Source: Nitrososphaerota archaeon (lineage in GTDB: Archaea; Thermoproteota; Nitrososphaeria; Nitrososphaerales; JAHFOH01). From it: a stretch of 10,408 bases of DNA. Location of the stretch: positions 1 to 10,408 of the forward strand of contig JAHFOH010000040.1 in NCBI GenBank assembly GCA_023266955.1. Direction: 5' to 3'. How positions within the stretch are numbered: the stretch's first letter is position 1; each line of letters starts with the position of its first letter. Of the stretch, positions 1 to 4,745 are shown in pieces. Under the pieces are notes generated by a model. That model searched no databases and was not told the DNA's origin. It saw only the letters and a program-made list of their open reading frames with translations. Made by a program: the position numbers and the translations under genes.

Positions 1-73
1 GGCATTTTGGCTTAAACGTTTGCGTCGATTGCATGATCTCGAAAACTCCGTATTCAGTTAGCTTCAGCAATCA

Positions 74-81
74 TTAAATAC
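74..81 (+). promoter_or_regulatory. TATA box for the cupredoxin gene
   Basis: The sequence TTAAATAC is centred about 29 bp ahead of the ATG at 107, which would place the transcript start within a few bases of the start codon (leaderless or nearly so). A purine run GGGAGGG at 88-94 resembles a Shine-Dalgarno site, but it would lie upstream of that transcript start, so it is probably not used. Confidence 0.5.
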
Positions 82-106
82 AAATCAGGGAGGGCTTGCT
101 AAAATC

Positions 107-922
107 ATGCAAGCACCTACAGGACCAGCACCACCTAGTCGACCTGTGATAAGCTGGGTTCTCACCATAACCCTTCTGTACGTTGCCATTGACCTCATCG
201 TCTTTCCACTTAGAGAGTTTGTGATCCCGGGCATCCTGGCTGGAAGTTTTGACCCCTTCTTTCTGCTATTCTTCATCTTCATAGCACTCTATCTGGTATT
301 TGGATATGCTTCATGGAAGCAACGTCGTTGGGGATATCTAGGCGGAGCCATCGCAAGCGTGATCTTCCTTGCTCTCAACGGCCCGTTTTTGGGCGGAGCG
401 CTATCGAATCCTGCCAGTTCTGACTTTCTATCAATATTCACCTTTATTGTAGCCAGTTCGATTGCAGTTCCATACGGAGGGTACGGTTTCTACACAGCCA
501 AGCGCCCGCCGGTCATGGCTCGACAAATCTCTCGCGCCAGCGTCTTGGCCTTGGTTGGCCTGGGTTTCGTGATTGGTGGTCTATTCATTGGCACTCTGGC
601 TGGTGGAACGCAAGCACGGCTGCTCTCTACAGCTGCCACCGGGAAGGACTTGACCATTGCGGTAGGTGCTGGTAATCAGGGCAATGCTCAATTCTTCGTT
701 CCCGATACTCTAACGGTTAAAGTTGGTAAAACTGTAGTCTGGTTCAACGGCGACGCAGAAGTCCATACTGTGACGAGCACCAATCCACAGGGTCTATTCG
801 ACTCAGGCAACATGGATAGCGGAGCAGTTTACCAGTTCACCTTCAACCAGCTTGGAACATACGAGTACTTCTGCTCCATCCATCCGTGGATGAAGGGCAC
901 CATCATCGTTCAAAGCCCCTAG
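107..922 (+). CDS. Five-helix membrane protein with C-terminal plastocyanin-like (blue copper) domain
   Basis: A 271-residue protein in two parts. Five hydrophobic segments lie at about residues 15-35, 49-67, 76-98, 107-129 and 143-165. A cupredoxin domain occupies about 180-270. It carries a complete type-1 copper ligand set: His220 (in EVHT), then Cys256, His259 and Met262 in FCSIHPWMKG, the plastocyanin/halocyanin pattern. With five helices and the N-terminus inside, the copper domain would face outward, as expected for a membrane-tethered electron carrier; this topology is inferred. The usual archaeal small blue-copper protein has one anchor, so the five-helix module is unusual; its own function is not recognised. 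The gene is apparently monocistronic and ends 12 bases before the stop codon of the opposing gene. Certainty is high for the copper domain and low for any specific partner. Confidence 0.92.
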   Translation: MQAPTGPAPPSRPVISWVLTITLLYVAIDLIVFPLREFVIPGILAGSFDPFFLLFFIFIALYLVFGYASWKQRRWGYLGGAIASVIFLALNGPFLGGALSNPASSDFLSIFTFIVASSIAVPYGGYGFYTAKRPPVMARQISRASVLALVGLGFVIGGLFIGTLAGGTQARLLSTAATGKDLTIAVGAGNQGNAQFFVPDTLTVKVGKTVVWFNGDAEVHTVTSTNPQGLFDSGNMDSGAVYQFTFNQLGTYEYFCSIHPWMKGTIIVQSP

Positions 923-934
923 CTGAAACTGCTG

Positions 935-1177
935 TTATCCGTCGGACAATTTCCACCTCAGGGTTGTTCTTGTAGATGGTTGACCAAGTAACGGCTTCTC
1001 CCTTCTACTCGTATCTATAACAATCTCTTGATCACGATATATCGCCTCGAGTACTTCCTCCATGGTGTTCAGTCTCGTCTTTCCGTCCTTTGTATAAATC
1101 TCCGTCCCCATCCTTAATTCATTCTCAACCGCCGTGGTTATGATTCTCCTACGATCCTCTTCGCTATAGGTGGACAC
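935..1177 (-). CDS. Small hypothetical protein
   Basis: An 80-residue, charged, soluble protein starting at GTG (MSTYSEEDRRRIITTAVENE). The N-terminal third looks helical (EEDRRRIITTAVENEL), and a middle part resembles a beta-hairpin followed by a helix (EIYTKDGKTRLNTMEEVLEAIY). The C-terminus is basic and probably extended. I do not recognise the family. Support for it being real comes from a good TATA box about 32 bp ahead of the GTG, a composition typical of a protein, and tail-to-tail packing against the cupredoxin gene with only 12 bases between stops. It lies just outside the tRNA-Thr 3' repeat. No SD sequence is obvious, consistent with a leaderless message. Confidence 0.65.
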   Translation of the reverse strand: MSTYSEEDRRRIITTAVENELRMGTEIYTKDGKTRLNTMEEVLEAIYRDQEIVIDTSRREKPLLGQPSTRTTLRWKLSDG

Positions 1178-1203
1178 GAAAACAGTGCCGCGAGAGCCAA
1201 ACC

Positions 1204-1214
1204 GATATTTATTG
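1204..1214 (-). promoter_or_regulatory. TATA box for the 80-residue gene
   Basis: On the minus strand this reads CAATAAATATC, an A/T-rich archaeal TATA element. About 27 bases separate its 3' end from the GTG start at 1177, the spacing expected for a leaderless transcript. Confidence 0.6.
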
Positions 1215-1254
1215 CTGGCGCAGTGGACGGGAGTGCACTGGACTCAAGCCATTG

Positions 1255-1275
1255 ACACTCTTAGGTCAAGAGTGT
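1255..1275. repeat. Perfect 8-bp hairpin beside the tRNA-Thr fragment
   Basis: ACACTCTT at 1255-1262 and AAGAGTGT at 1268-1275 form a perfect 8-bp inverted repeat around the 5-base loop AGGTC. It starts four bases beyond the tRNA-Thr 3'-half fragment and about 45 bp upstream of the TATA box of the 80-residue gene. It could be a factor-binding site or an RNA hairpin; there is no U-run beside it to make it an ordinary terminator. Confidence 0.5.
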
Positions 1276-1278
1276 AGG

Positions 1279-1320
1279 AGCCTCGGTTGGGCCTCGATCC
1301 CGCGACCCCTTGGTTACAAG
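1279..1320 (-). pseudogene. tRNA-Thr 3'-half fragment (T-arm and acceptor strand)
   Basis: Read on the minus strand this is the 3' half of a threonine tRNA: an anticodon loop that would read CTTGTAA (TGT, Thr), a 39-43 strand CCAAG, variable region GGGTC, T-stem/loop GCGGG-ATCGAGG-CCCAA, acceptor strand CCGAGGC and discriminator T. The block 1278-1309 matches 1880-1911 of the intact tRNA-Thr at 30 of 32 bases, same orientation. The two differences (GC to AA) break two T-stem pairs. No matching 5' half (GCCTCGG acceptor plus D-arm) is found upstream, and the 5' strand of the anticodon stem is reduced to CTTG. It is therefore a decayed gene or the partial copy left at the far end of an integrated element; a split tRNA half is less likely because of the T-stem mismatches. 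Confidence 0.7.
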
Positions 1321-1395
1321 TTTCAGTAAGGTTTCCGGCGACAGCTAACGTTGAAGTTCTCATTTACTCTAGGGGTTATGATCGGACTCGACCAG

Positions 1396-1685
1396 CTAGC
1401 TCTTAGTCTGAAATTTCCGGATTAGGTCCATAATAAGCTCGAGAGCCTCAAGCTCGTCGAAAAGCGTCTCGGGACTTCTGACGGGAGCTCTAGGTATGCG
1501 TCGCTTTAATCTTGTTTCGAGAGAACGAAGTAGGTTCAGGATTTCTTGGTCTTCTGTCGCCAGTTGCGACTTCGCCTCCAGCCCTTTAATGCTTGATCAA
1601 TCACCCTATCCAACTTCTTTGGGTCGCCGAGGATTTCCCTAAGTTTGGCTCGCTCTTCCTCGTTCAAAGGCTCTTCCAAAGACAT
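1396..1685 (-). pseudogene. Frameshifted small helical protein gene
   Basis: From the ATG at 1685 the frame encodes MSLEEPLNEEERAKLREILG and reaches about residue 34 in good protein-like sequence. It then runs through a basic, Trp-rich tail to a TGA at 1536 (49 residues). Moving back one base near 1582-1587, in the run CCCTTT, restores an open frame to TAG at 1396 that reads as a continuous helical protein (GLEAKSQLATEDQEILNLLR, later PETLFDELEALELIMDLIRK). The joined product would be about 96 residues, charged and mostly alpha-helical. I do not recognise the family. The downstream frame has no plausible start of its own. The indel may be a real mutation or a sequencing/assembly error in a short homopolymer. 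The gene lies alone between the two tRNA-Thr 3' repeats and keeps an intact-looking promoter. Confidence 0.6.
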
Positions 1686-1701
1686 CGTGGATGAGTATTA
1701 C

Positions 1702-1739
1702 CTGTTCTACTTAAGCTGTAAGTATTCGCTACAGAACAG
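1702..1739 (-). promoter_or_regulatory. TATA box bracketed by an inverted repeat
   Basis: The minus-strand CTTAAGTA (1708-1715) is centred about 27 bp ahead of the ATG at 1685, giving a leaderless promoter for the frameshifted gene. It is flanked by a perfect 7-bp inverted repeat, CTGTTCT at 1702-1708 and AGAACAG at 1733-1739, 24 bases apart. An arm that abuts the TATA box would suit an autorepressor operator, but this role is inferred. A shorter repeat CTGTA/TACAG (1716-1720, 1730-1734) is nested within. Confidence 0.4.
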
Positions 1740-1880
1740 CGGCATTCTCTAAATGGACAAACTTCTACCCACGATAGCGATCCAACCTCCGAACGTTGTG
1801 AATAGTCGATTTGGAATTATCACTTACGAAGGACTCTCGGTCTAGCGAATAATTGCGAAGCGAACCGGTGGGACATGGAG

Positions 1881-1996
1881 AGCCTCGGGCGGGCCTCGAT
1901 CCCGCGACCCCCACCTAGTTGTGCCGGAGAGCATACCAAGGTGGTGCTCTGATTTCTCAGGACAAATGAGACCTAACCAGGCTGAGCTACCGAGGC
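1881..1996 (-). tRNA. tRNA-Thr (anticodon GGT) with two introns
   Basis: Removing two insertions gives a clean 75-base tRNA without encoded CCA. Its parts are: acceptor GCCTCGG/CCGAGGC, discriminator T (U73, known for archaeal tRNA-Thr), D-arm GCTC-AGCCTGGTTA-GAGC, base 26 A, anticodon arm CCACC-TTGGTAA-GGTGG, variable GGGTC, T-arm GCGGG-ATCGAGG-CCCGC. The anticodon GGT (template 1935-1937) reads Thr ACC/ACU codons. Intron one (about 1950-1973, 24 bases) interrupts the D-arm before GAGC; its edges are ambiguous by two bases because AG repeats at both, and it folds as TCTCA/TGAGA. Intron two (1917-1933, 17 bases) is at the canonical 37/38 site. T-loop base 54 is A instead of the near-universal T. 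The gene lies 78 bases beyond the stop of PAC2 gene A, with its own TATA box. Confidence 0.9.
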
Positions 1997-2018
1997 TCAA
2001 AAATCAGAAGTGACGTGT

Positions 2019-2027
2019 GCTTTAAGG
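2019..2027 (-). promoter_or_regulatory. TATA box for tRNA-Thr
   Basis: The minus-strand sequence CCTTAAAGC ends about 23 bases before the tRNA 5' end at 1996, a normal position for an archaeal tRNA promoter with a very short leader. Confidence 0.55.
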
Positions 2028-2074
2028 ATTAACCTCTTGCAGTGAATTTTCTGTGAACGCTACTCTGGCGGTGA

Positions 2075-2830
2075 TTAACGATATACTTCAGAGGGAGGCT
2101 GGTCCGACGGCTTCTCATAAGCGCGCCGATAAGCTTCCATAGTTTTGACGAAAGCCTCAGTCTCTTTCGCCCTCTTCTCCAGTGCTGCCATATCGATCTT
2201 GAGATTCAACAACGCTCCTAGAGCCTCTAATACGGCTTGCCCTGCTTTGGGATCTACGACATAACCAGACGTCTCGCTCGAGAGGAAGACCCCCTGCATT
2301 CCTTTCAGAGTCCCGAGGCCAAAAAGAAGTCCGTTCATCCATGTGACGCTACCCGAGTCCATGGTTTGAATCCCATAATTCTTCAATTCATCGAGTAATT
2401 GAACTTCCGTAGCCGTGCCATAAACCTTAGGCTTCTCAACAAAGCTGCCCGTGATATAGGCTCCAACCGTGTACACTCTTTTCACCCCTAAACTCTGAGC
2501 TAATTCAAGGACCCTGTCACAAATCTCGTACGCTCCCTGGGGAGAGTTAGGCTGAGAGTCGCCTGTAAAGAGGACCAAATCACGCTCGGAATCAGGACTT
2601 TTCCAGAAATACAACTCATTTCTCGGTAGATCCACTGTCCCATCCGCCTTTATCAGGACCTGTGCTGGGAACGAATACGAGTAGATTTCAGCAAAGAGTT
2701 GAGCGCCCAGCTCGTGGATAATGTGATCCATTGCCAGTTTCGCAACGAATCCACTGTCAGGGATTCCTCCAACAAGGACAGGATTACGTAACTCCGGTCG
2801 AAGCGTTATGTCAACACGTATCGCGGGCAT
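2075..2830 (-). CDS. PAC2-family proteasome assembly chaperone/activator, paralogue A (HbYX-like tail)
   Basis: A 251-residue protein of the PAC2 family, whose archaeal members (PbaA/PbaB) bind the 20S proteasome alpha ring. Visible family features are the N-terminal glycine-rich loop GGIPDSGFVAKL (about 21-32), the block LPRNELYFWK, the conserved AYITGSFVEKPKVYG, and ETSGYVVDPKAGQAVLEAL, followed by a charged helical C-terminus. The last three residues are Val-Tyr-Arg, which fits the hydrophobic-Tyr-X motif by which proteasome activators dock into alpha-ring pockets. A second, strongly similar gene lies about 1.1 kb away on the other strand (3945-4697). Here the loop has Asp where the paralogue has Gly (IPDSG against LPGSG). 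Length is normal for the family. The ATG is placed by a TATA box 30 bp upstream. Confidence 0.88.
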   Translation of the reverse strand: MPAIRVDITLRPELRNPVLVGGIPDSGFVAKLAMDHIIHELGAQLFAEIYSYSFPAQVLIKADGTVDLPRNELYFWKSPDSERDLVLFTGDSQPNSPQGAYEICDRVLELAQSLGVKRVYTVGAYITGSFVEKPKVYGTATEVQLLDELKNYGIQTMDSGSVTWMNGLLFGLGTLKGMQGVFLSSETSGYVVDPKAGQAVLEALGALLNLKIDMAALEKRAKETEAFVKTMEAYRRAYEKPSDQPPSEVYR

Positions 2831-2855
2831 TCGCGCAACCCTGGTTGATGCGAGT

Positions 2856-2864
2856 CCTATAAGG
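2856..2864 (-). promoter_or_regulatory. TATA box for PAC2 gene A
   Basis: The minus strand reads CCTTATAGG, centred 30 bp before the ATG at 2830. The predicted leader is only a few bases. Confidence 0.55.
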
Positions 2865-3105
2865 TCTTTGAATGATTAAATGTTTCAGTAATCCCAGGAA
2901 GCCGTCCGTTTCCCATTTACAACCTACTCTTGAAGCTGAAAAGAGCAGCTCACAGAAATAGCTCGAAACGGATGTGCTGTGAAGAGGGCGGTCCAGGAAA
3001 CGCCTAACATCGAGGGTTGATCAGACCCTTAGCTCTGATACGATCATCGAGTTTCGCCGATAGTAAATCCATATTCTGAAGGCGGCATACTATACGCTAG
3101 ACAGA

Positions 3106-3125
3106 TGAAATAAAAGGGAAAAGGC
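3106..3125 (-). terminator. Candidate T-rich archaeal terminator
   Basis: On the minus strand, about 20 bases beyond the TAG of the 131-residue gene, lies a pyrimidine tract with two TTTT runs and a further TTTATTTC. Archaeal RNA polymerase commonly terminates at such oligo-T tracts without a strong hairpin. Placement supports the role; nothing else does. Confidence 0.4.
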
Positions 3126-3144
3126 GTGCTACGCTATTTTCTTG

Positions 3145-3540
3145 CTACTTCCATTCCCACACTTTCGCGCTAAGATTACCGGTCTCGTCGACTTCGTGTT
3201 CGAAGACGCCGACCACCTTGTTCGCAGCCGCCAATTTCTGTGACGCCGTCCAGAAGAACAAGGCTCCGCGAAAACTACCGCCCAAGCCGCGCCCAGTAGG
3301 CCACCCTACTCCCTGTAGTCTCCAAGAAATCACTTCCCCGTCCTTGGTCTGGAGGAAGCCCTGCCCCTCACCCGAGAGCGAGCCGTCGGGCCTAGGACTT
3401 GCAACCAGAGTTCCCACGTTGGTTACATCTACTCCCCACGCCTTGCCGCTTTCCTGGAGCGACTGTTCGACCTTCCCGTCTGGAAGTACCCTGACGCCAA
3501 CTATCTTACCGCGTCCTTCGTACATCACATTTCCTATCAT
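3145..3540 (-). CDS. Conserved-looking hypothetical protein, probable beta-barrel
   Basis: A 131-residue soluble protein with alternating polar/hydrophobic strands and many glycines: an N-terminal strand pair (YEGRGKIVGVRVLPDGKVEQ), then SGEGQGFLQTKDGEVISW, a glycine-rich turn with an RGALFFWTASQKL segment, and a final strand pair VVGVFEHEVDETGN ending KVWEWK. No signal peptide or membrane segment is visible. The pattern suggests a small beta-barrel of lipocalin or allene-oxide-cyclase type; that fold is an inference, and I recall no function for it. I prefer this strand over the opposing frame at 3218-3571 because this one reads as ordered protein and has a TATA box about 29 bp ahead of its ATG. 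It stands alone between a T-rich terminator and the tRNA-Met gene. Confidence 0.8.
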   Translation of the reverse strand: MIGNVMYEGRGKIVGVRVLPDGKVEQSLQESGKAWGVDVTNVGTLVASPRPDGSLSGEGQGFLQTKDGEVISWRLQGVGWPTGRGLGGSFRGALFFWTASQKLAAANKVVGVFEHEVDETGNLSAKVWEWK

Positions 3541-3563
3541 TGGCGGGGCGCCGAAGCTTGATG

Positions 3564-3574
3564 TTATTTAAGGG
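3564..3574 (-). promoter_or_regulatory. TATA box for the 131-residue gene
   Basis: The minus strand reads CCCTTAAATAA, with 23 bases between its 3' edge and the ATG at 3540: leaderless spacing. Confidence 0.6.
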
Positions 3575-3633
3575 TTGTAGCTTCGCACTTCATGTTCATC
3601 CGTTTTCGATTGGTAGAGAGGCATCATAGTCAT

Positions 3634-3649
3634 CTTATTCCTCAATAAG
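3634..3649. repeat. Small perfect hairpin
   Basis: CTTATT (3634-3639) and AATAAG (3644-3649) form a 6-bp stem with a 4-base loop CCTC. It sits between the 3' end of tRNA-Met and the promoter of the 131-residue gene, so it could mark the end of the tRNA transcript. It is short enough to be chance. Confidence 0.3.
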
Positions 3650-3682
3650 CTGACGCATACTCAGCGCTCGCCATTGCTTATG

Positions 3683-3794
3683 TGCCGGGGACGGGTTTAT
3701 CGGCCTCAATGGCGTTCGAACCCGCGACCTCCAGATTATGAGTAACGCCCTAAGTGAGGAGGCTGGCGCTCTAACCAAGCTGAGCTACCCCGGC
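3683..3794 (-). tRNA. Elongator tRNA-Met (CAT) with introns in the anticodon stem and T-loop
   Basis: The 112-base gene becomes a normal 75-base tRNA after removing 19 and 18 bases. Its parts are: acceptor GCCGGGG/CCCCGGC, discriminator A, D-arm GCTC-AGCTTGGTTA-GAGC, base 26 G, anticodon arm CCAGA-CTCATAA-TCTGG, variable AGGTC, T-arm GCGGG-TTCGAA(A)-CCCGT. The first intron (3744-3762) lies between bases 30 and 31; only this placement restores both the fifth stem pair and the CAT loop (anticodon template 3738-3740). The second (about 3697-3714) interrupts the T-loop after TTCGAA. G1-C72 argues against initiator tRNA; the body resembles archaeal elongator Met, though a CAT tRNA for Ile (modified C34) cannot be excluded. 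No CCA is encoded. Confidence 0.88.
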
Positions 3795-3816
3795 TCGAGT
3801 GCGGGAGGTACTGGAT

Positions 3817-3826
3817 TGTAAAAAGT
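3817..3826 (-). promoter_or_regulatory. TATA box for tRNA-Met
   Basis: The minus strand reads ACTTTTTACA, ending 22 bases before the tRNA 5' end at 3794. It is the only A/T-rich element at promoter distance. Confidence 0.45.
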
Positions 3827-3912
3827 CTACTGCCTACCTCAAAAATCTACTTTCGGAGATCACGTCAACATGGCGTGACTGAATCTTTTTTGAGGAAATT
3901 TAGTGGCAATCG

Positions 3913-3920
3913 CTTTATAG
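3913..3920 (+). promoter_or_regulatory. TATA box for PAC2 gene B
   Basis: CTTTATAG is centred 28 bp before the ATG at 3945, a leaderless spacing like that of its paralogue. Confidence 0.6.
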
Positions 3921-3944
3921 ATGGCAAGTAGTATATGAAGTAGA

Positions 3945-4697
3945 ATGGAAGTTAGAGTAAAATTCCTCAAGCAGCCGGAGACGAAGGAGCCAATATTGAT
4001 CTGCGGCCTTCCTGGCAGCGGATATGTGGGGAAGTTGGGAGTCGATCATCTAATCAAAGAACTGCAAGCCCAACTTATGGGAGAAGTATACTGCTACGGC
4101 TTTCAACCTCAAGTCATCATAAAGTCAGACGGTTCAGCAAATCTCCCTAAACATGAATTATACTTCTGGAAGAACGAGAACTTCGGTAAAGACCTAATTC
4201 TGTACACGGGAGACTTTCAACCGACATCGGCCAACGCTGAATACGCAGTCTCCGACAAGATCCTAGAAGCCGTAGAGAAGATGGGCGCGAAACAAGTCTA
4301 CACGTTAGCTGCCTACATTACGGGCTCCTTCACGGAGAAGCCCAAAGTATTCGGAGCTGCAACAGATACTGACCTAGTTAAACAGCTTGAAGGCCTCGGA
4401 GTAATCGTGACCACTGAGGGCAGCATAAGCGGAATGAATGGATTAATGATCGGTTTAGCCAAAATACGGAAGATGAGAGGAGTATGCCTCCTCGGCGAGA
4501 CATCTGGCTACGTCGTTGACCCGAAGGCATCGCAGGCCGTCTTGGAAGTGCTGAGCCAGATGCTTGAAATGAAGATTGATATGACAACTTTGGAGAAGAC
4601 GGCTAAGGAGACGGAGAGCTTTGTTAGAACCGTAGAGGAAATGAAGAAGAAAGGTGTTGAAAGAGGTCCCGGTAGAGAGCCCGGTTACATAAGCTGA
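3945..4697 (+). CDS. PAC2-family proteasome assembly chaperone, paralogue B
   Basis: A 250-residue PAC2-family protein, aligned end to end with the product of 2075-2830 and identical at roughly half or more of positions by eye. Shared blocks include LYFWK, AYITGSF-EKPKV-G-AT, MNGL and ETSGYVVDPKA-QAVLE. The glycine-rich loop is the standard CGLPGSGYVGKL (about 20-31). The tail differs: it is a Lys/Glu/Arg-rich helix ending PGYIS, so Tyr is third from the end and the strict hydrophobic-Tyr-X motif of paralogue A is absent. By family knowledge it should act on the 20S proteasome alpha ring, in the cytoplasm; a hetero-oligomer with paralogue A, as PAC1-PAC2 in eukaryotes, is a reasonable inference. 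It has its own promoter and is followed by a small membrane peptide gene. Confidence 0.9.
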   Translation: MEVRVKFLKQPETKEPILICGLPGSGYVGKLGVDHLIKELQAQLMGEVYCYGFQPQVIIKSDGSANLPKHELYFWKNENFGKDLILYTGDFQPTSANAEYAVSDKILEAVEKMGAKQVYTLAAYITGSFTEKPKVFGAATDTDLVKQLEGLGVIVTTEGSISGMNGLMIGLAKIRKMRGVCLLGETSGYVVDPKASQAVLEVLSQMLEMKIDMTTLEKTAKETESFVRTVEEMKKKGVERGPGREPGYIS

Positions 4698-4700
4698 AAT

Positions 4701-4708
4701 CTTAAATC
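4701..4708 (+). promoter_or_regulatory. Possible TATA box for the 40-residue peptide
   Basis: CTTAAATC is centred about 42 bp before the ATG at 4746, so a transcript from it would carry a leader of some 15 bases. No clear SD sequence is seen in that leader. Read-through from PAC2 gene B, which ends at 4697, is the alternative. Confidence 0.35.
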
Positions 4709-4745
4709 ATTCAGGTCTGGAGCAGGCTAAATTACTGTGCTACAT

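Larger units (their letters stand above)
2831..3144. other. Gene-free interval with a long stem-loop
   Basis: No convincing coding region lies in these 314 bases; the longest frame beginning with ATG is 29 codons (from 2872) and looks non-coding. The stretch holds the promoter of PAC2 gene A at 2856-2864. It also holds a 10-bp stem made by 2903-2912 and 2965-2974 (core TCCGTTTC/GAAACGGA, one G-T pair) that encloses a smaller stem CTCTT/AAGAG (2927-2931, 2941-2945). Toward 3104-3125 comes an A-rich tract that is a T-rich tract on the minus strand, just beyond the stop of the 131-residue gene. Confidence 0.5.

Noticed and set aside
1..34. A minus-strand ATG at 34 opening a frame off the window start
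   Set aside because: Only eleven codons are visible, with no usable promoter spacing or family signal, so a gene cannot be supported.
1279..1320. A functional 3' half of a trans-spliced (split) tRNA-Thr
   Set aside because: Two of five T-stem pairs are broken, no partner 5' half with a CTTGG stem strand is seen, and no long pairing arm adjoins the splice position. Kept as a fragment instead.
1380..1420. A D-arm-like stretch (GAGCTAGCTGGTCGAGTC on the minus strand) as the missing 5' half of that tRNA
   Set aside because: It overlaps the end of the frameshifted gene, lacks an acceptor strand matching CCGAGGC, and does not form a proper D-stem.
1580..1592. Programmed -1 frameshifting at ATTAAAG
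   Set aside because: The sequence is not a proper X-XXY-YYZ slippery heptamer and no clear downstream pseudoknot was found. A simple indel in CCCTTT explains it better.
2872..2961. A 29-codon + strand frame after a TATA-like CCTATAAGG
   Set aside because: The TATA element is near-symmetric and serves the PAC2 gene on the other strand. The spacing to this ATG is too short and the peptide is unremarkable.
3041..3060. C/D-box sRNA candidate (GATGATC and CTGATC on the minus strand near 3020-3055)
   Set aside because: The C-box does not match RUGAUGA, and no C'/D' pair at proper spacing was found.
3218..3571. A 117-codon + strand frame opposite the 131-residue gene
   Set aside because: Its product is Pro/Ser/Thr-rich with no ordered pattern, and it has no promoter. 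The minus-strand frame reads as regular beta-strand protein and has a TATA box at the right distance.
3738..3770. Reading the Met tRNA locus as tRNA-Arg with anticodon CCT and a 37/38 intron
   Set aside because: That reading leaves a C-T mismatch closing the anticodon stem (CCAGC/TCTGG). Placing the intron at 30/31 gives a perfect stem and a standard CTCATAA loop.
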